This document shows positions 15,125 to 17,005 of a DNA stretch of 17,005 nt, piece after piece. The stretch comes from Caulobacteraceae bacterium (GTDB lineage Bacteria > Pseudomonadota > Alphaproteobacteria > Caulobacterales > Caulobacteraceae), in NCBI GenBank assembly GCA_947501315.1, contig CANMXH010000026.1, positions 1 to 17,005 of the forward strand, in the 5' to 3' direction. Below the pieces are notes generated by a model that did no database searches, was not told the origin of the DNA, and worked only from the letters and a program-made list of their open reading frames with translations. Each line of letters begins with the position of its first letter. Position 1 is the first letter of the stretch. The position numbers were made by a program, and so were the translations under genes.

Positions 15125-15363
15125 ATCGGTCGTATTTCCCAAGCAGGCGAACCTGCGTCCCTGTGAACCATTTCAAAGACCGGAGGCCTTCAGGCACGAA
15201 TGCCTTCAGAGTACGCACGTCCGCAAAAACGATCGGCCCACGCAGCGAACCGCGAAGGCCGTTGAAGTCCTGGGTCACTGCAAAGAACAGGGTCTCAGGT
15301 CGTTCCTGCGAACCGCGTCTGCATCCCAAAAACACGCGGGGTGCACAGCCGGTCCAACAAGAG
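15125..15363 (-). promoter_or_regulatory. rpsJ 5' leader with several small hairpins
   Basis: About 240 nt separate the predicted transcription start from rpsJ, with no credible gene. On the minus strand it has GCAGG-TTCG-CCTGC (15156-15143), AGGCA-TTCG-TGCCT (15205-15192) and two copies of CGCGGTTCGC (15254-15245 and 15317-15308). An attenuator-like hairpin with a T5 run is listed separately. It may be a ribosomal-protein autoregulatory leader. I could not match it to a known leader family. Confidence 0.4.
15225..15261 (-). terminator. Candidate attenuator in the rpsJ leader
   Basis: On the minus strand CGGCC pairs with GGCCG (5 bp). Inside it, after a 2x2 internal loop, CGC pairs with GCG around the loop GGTTCGCT. 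The stem is followed by ATCG and then five T residues. It lies about 100 nt before the rpsJ start, within the leader. The 4-nt gap before the T-run and the short stem make it weaker than a canonical terminator, so conditional termination is a guess. Confidence 0.35.
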
Positions 15364-15369
15364 TGGGCG

Positions 15370-15398
15370 CTTATGACGATTGAGTCCCGCTTCGTCAA
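15370..15398 (-). promoter_or_regulatory. Predicted main promoter of the ribosomal protein cluster
   Basis: The -35 box TTGACG is at 15398-15393 (5 of 6 to consensus) and the -10 box CATAAG at 15375-15370 (4 of 6), with a 17-bp spacer. A GACTC (GANTC) site at 15386-15382 lies in the spacer exactly 6 bp after the -35 box, the same place as in the rpsM promoter. The predicted start is near 15363. It lies downstream of the terminator of the preceding gene, as expected for a new transcription unit. Confidence 0.55.
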
Positions 15399-15446
15399 GC
15401 GGCGAAACGGGGTCAGGACGGTCTTTCCACCATTGGCAGACGTGAA

Positions 15447-15480
15447 GAAGGCCCGGAGGGTTCCACGCTCCCGGGCCTTC
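15447..15480 (-). terminator. Predicted terminator after the GIN-domain gene
   Basis: GAAGGCCCGG at 15447-15456 is matched exactly by CCGGGCCTTC at 15471-15480, a 10-bp stem with a 14-nt centre that may pair further. It begins 27 nt after the stop codon. On the minus strand the stem is followed by TTCACG, only weakly T-rich. Position and stem strength favour termination of the upstream gene before the ribosomal promoter. Confidence 0.55.
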
Positions 15481-15506
15481 CCACGCGCGGCGGCTGAGGG
15501 GGGGGA

Positions 15507-16406
15507 TCAGCTGCCGATACGAATGTCTCCGCTACCCGCGATGGAGCGGCTGACCGAGCCGGTGGCCCGGGCGATGCTCACATCGCCGCCGCCGGCTATC
15601 GAGACGCCGACGTCGCCGGCCACCCCGCCGAAAACGACGTCGCCCGACCCCATGATACTGAGGCTGACATCGGGGCTCGTCCCGCCACGGACCTCAACAT
15701 CGCCCGAACCATTGATGGCTACATCGAGGGGGCCGTTGATCCGGGCCACAGCAACGTCACCTGAGCCATTGATGGCCACATCGAGGTCACGGGTCGCACC
15801 CGCAGTGATGGATCCCGATCCATTGATACTGAGATCGAGCGACGCCGAGTTTCCGGCGCGAATATCGCCCGATCCCCCGATACTCAGCGACACCGTCCCT
15901 TCGGTATTGGCGACATTCCAGTTGCCGCAGCCGCTGGTGCCCAGGTCGACCGATGAGGCACCCCGGCCGACCGAGCCGAACACGGCCCCCGAGGCCGATA
16001 CGTCCACCTGACGCGGCGTGCGGATGACGATCAGCGGCGCGTCGGCGATGTTGATCCGGCCGTGGTCGCGCACCTCGACCGAGGCACCGTCTCCGGGGCG
16101 GGCAGCGTTGCCGGGACCGGACCGGCACTCCCGGATGCTGTCGCTGCGGTTGAGGAAGCCCCGGCGGTGCAGGCCGCCGTCGATACGCACCACATTGCCG
16201 ACGCGGGAAACCTGGATGACCGGAAGGCCGGATGCGCCCTGCTCGACCTCGACGGCGACATCCGTGCGGTCCTCGACGATCACGGCCACACGCGCAACGG
16301 CATGGCTGATTTCGACCCCGGGACCCGCACTGGCGAAGGCAGGGGCAGCCAGCACGGCAGCGGCGGCGATCAGGGCGGAAGCGATAAAGGGTTGCATGAC
16401 GGCCAT
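15507..16406 (-). CDS. Secreted head-GIN (DUF2807-type) beta-solenoid protein
   Basis: The function is unknown. Head-GIN domains are found in putative autotransporter-adhesin-like or envelope proteins. The product is 299 residues. A signal peptide at 1 to about 26 ends AAPAFA-SAGPG. Residues about 30-135 are a beta-rich domain with VIQVSRVGNVVRIDGG. Residues 173-299 hold seven repeats of about 18-20 residues built on SI.GSGD(I/V), as expected for stacked beta-strands of a solenoid. Cys94 and Cys160 could form a disulphide. The ATG at 16404-16406 has GGAG about 5 nt upstream. The ATG at 16395-16397 is an alternative. The likely location is periplasm or cell surface. It has no evident link to ribosome genes. 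Confidence 0.8.
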   Translation of the reverse strand: MAVMQPFIASALIAAAAVLAAPAFASAGPGVEISHAVARVAVIVEDRTDVAVEVEQGASGLPVIQVSRVGNVVRIDGGLHRRGFLNRSDSIRECRSGPGNAARPGDGASVEVRDHGRINIADAPLIVIRTPRQVDVSASGAVFGSVGRGASSVDLGTSGCGNWNVANTEGTVSLSIGGSGDIRAGNSASLDLSINGSGSITAGATRDLDVAINGSGDVAVARINGPLDVAINGSGDVEVRGGTSPDVSLSIMGSGDVVFGGVAGDVGVSIAGGGDVSIARATGSVSRSIAGSGDIRIGS

Positions 16407-16458
16407 TCCCTCTCCGGACTATGCCCGGAAAGTGCGCCCGCCCCCGTCTTCAAGTCAC

Positions 16459-16487
16459 CTTAAATCGAGGTCATGACCTCGTTGTAA
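16459..16487 (-). promoter_or_regulatory. 16-bp palindrome between possible promoter boxes of the GIN gene
   Basis: CGAGGTCATGACCTCG at 16466-16481 is a perfect palindrome. On the minus strand it is flanked by TTACAA (16487-16482) and TTTAAG (16464-16459), exactly 17 bp apart. These are weak -35 (3 of 6) and -10 (4 of 6) matches. This is the layout expected for a dimeric repressor operator. The same stem followed by ATTTAAGG could instead act as a short terminator of the upstream cupin-like gene. No regulator gene is visible in the window. Confidence 0.45.
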
Positions 16488-16525
16488 TCATCTCCTCACC
16501 GCCGCGAAGCGCATGGGGCGAAGAC

Positions 16526-17005
16526 TTATGAGCGCAGGGCCCCTGCCCCGTCCGCGACGCCGACTTCCGGTTCGAAGTCCCGCTCGAAGCTTTCCAGCCG
16601 GCTCTTCAGGGTTCCCGCCCGCTTCAGCGCCAGCGAGGCGGCCCAGCGGGCCGCGAGCTCCGGTGTGGTCATCCGGTCGGTCATGCGCGGCCGTCCACCC
16701 CGGCTGCGCAGCACGGCGTTGGCGAACAGCGCCCCGTTGCGGAAGCGCGACGGCCAGGTCTGGAATTCCATGGACAGGGAGACGCAGAAGCGGTCGAGGT
16801 TCTCGACACGGTGCGGGGCATAGATCGGCCAGGTCAGGGCCTGGCCCGGCTCGAGGTCGATGACCTGGGCATCGGCCTCGAAGGCGCGGTCATAGGGCAA
16901 ATCCTCGGCGGTCTGGCGCGACACCACCTTTTCCATATCGACCTCGGCCAGATGGGCCTCGTCGCCGGGATAGACGAAGATCCGCTTGCGGCCGCGCATA
17001 TGGAA
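16526..17005 (-). CDS. Cupin/JmjC-like protein, C-terminal part (cut by window edge)
   Basis: The reading frame is open to the end of the window (codons for Phe-His precede the first Met), so the start is outside. The visible 159 residues include HMRGRKRIFVYPGDEAHLAE, then LEPGQALTWPIYAPHRVENL and RFCVSLSMEFQTW. This resembles the last strands of a cupin-like or JmjC-like double-stranded beta-helix, where the His of APHRVEN would be the distal metal ligand. The C-terminal 60 residues are helical and unassigned. The first metal-binding motif (HxD/E) would lie upstream and cannot be checked. A hydroxylase or non-catalytic cupin role is possible. The TAA is at 16526-16528, 119 bp before the GIN gene. 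Confidence 0.65.
   Translation of the reverse strand, partial: FHMRGRKRIFVYPGDEAHLAEVDMEKVVSRQTAEDLPYDRAFEADAQVIDLEPGQALTWPIYAPHRVENLDRFCVSLSMEFQTWPSRFRNGALFANAVLRSRGGRPRMTDRMTTPELAARWAASLALKRAGTLKSRLESFERDFEPEVGVADGAGALRS

Noticed and set aside
15498..15505. Run of eight G residues next to the GIN gene stop codon
   Set aside because: It lies after the stop codon, so slippage there would not change the protein. Phase variation is not supported.

Overview
The window is the S10-spc-alpha ribosomal protein gene cluster of an alphaproteobacterium, read entirely on the minus strand. The organism is probably in Caulobacteraceae and resembles Brevundimonas. This rests on the high GC content, the Caulobacter-like protein sequences, the absence of rpmJ between secY and rpsM, the short-LID adenylate kinase, and GANTC sites (the CcrM methylation target) placed inside promoters. 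The genus is inferred by eye and not by a database search.

Layout in transcription order (high to low coordinates). (1) 17005-16526: the C-terminal part of a cupin/JmjC-like protein, cut by the window edge. (2) 16406-15507: a secreted head-GIN-domain (DUF2807-type) beta-solenoid protein. A perfect 16-bp palindrome lies in its upstream region and a terminator hairpin follows it. (3) 15506-15125: a 382-bp gap with the predicted main promoter of the ribosomal cluster, then a leader of about 240 nt with several small hairpins, one resembling an attenuator. (4) 15124-5430: rpsJ-rplC-rplD-rplW-rplB-rpsS-rplV-rpsC-rplP-rpmC-rpsQ-rplN-rplX-rplE-rpsN-rpsH-rplF-rplR-rpsE-rpmD-rplO. These are packed with gaps of 0-20 bp or 1-4 bp overlaps, except for a 143-bp gap before rplO that holds a large TCGAGGG palindrome. 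(5) 5325-3340: secY and adk. (6) 3281-2553: a TonB-family protein gene, an unusual guest here. (7) 2552-2415: an internal promoter and an attenuator-like hairpin. (8) 2414-3: rpsM-rpsK-rpoA-rplQ.

The genes supply 23 ribosomal proteins plus the RNA polymerase alpha subunit, the SecY channel and adenylate kinase, so ribosome, transcription and secretion capacity are made together. The usual upstream str genes (rpsL, rpsG, fusA, tuf) are not next to rpsJ within the window.

Most of the window is ordinary core genome, and I do not see a new enzyme system. The most interesting signals are regulatory. The two best promoters (before rpsJ and before rpsM) share the architecture TTGACG-N6-GANTC-N5/6-YATAAG, and each is followed by a terminator-like hairpin. 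This suggests that the two transcription units are tied to the CcrM/GcrA methylation circuit and to attenuation. The palindromic repeat and the TonB gene inserted in the cluster are the other points worth checking.
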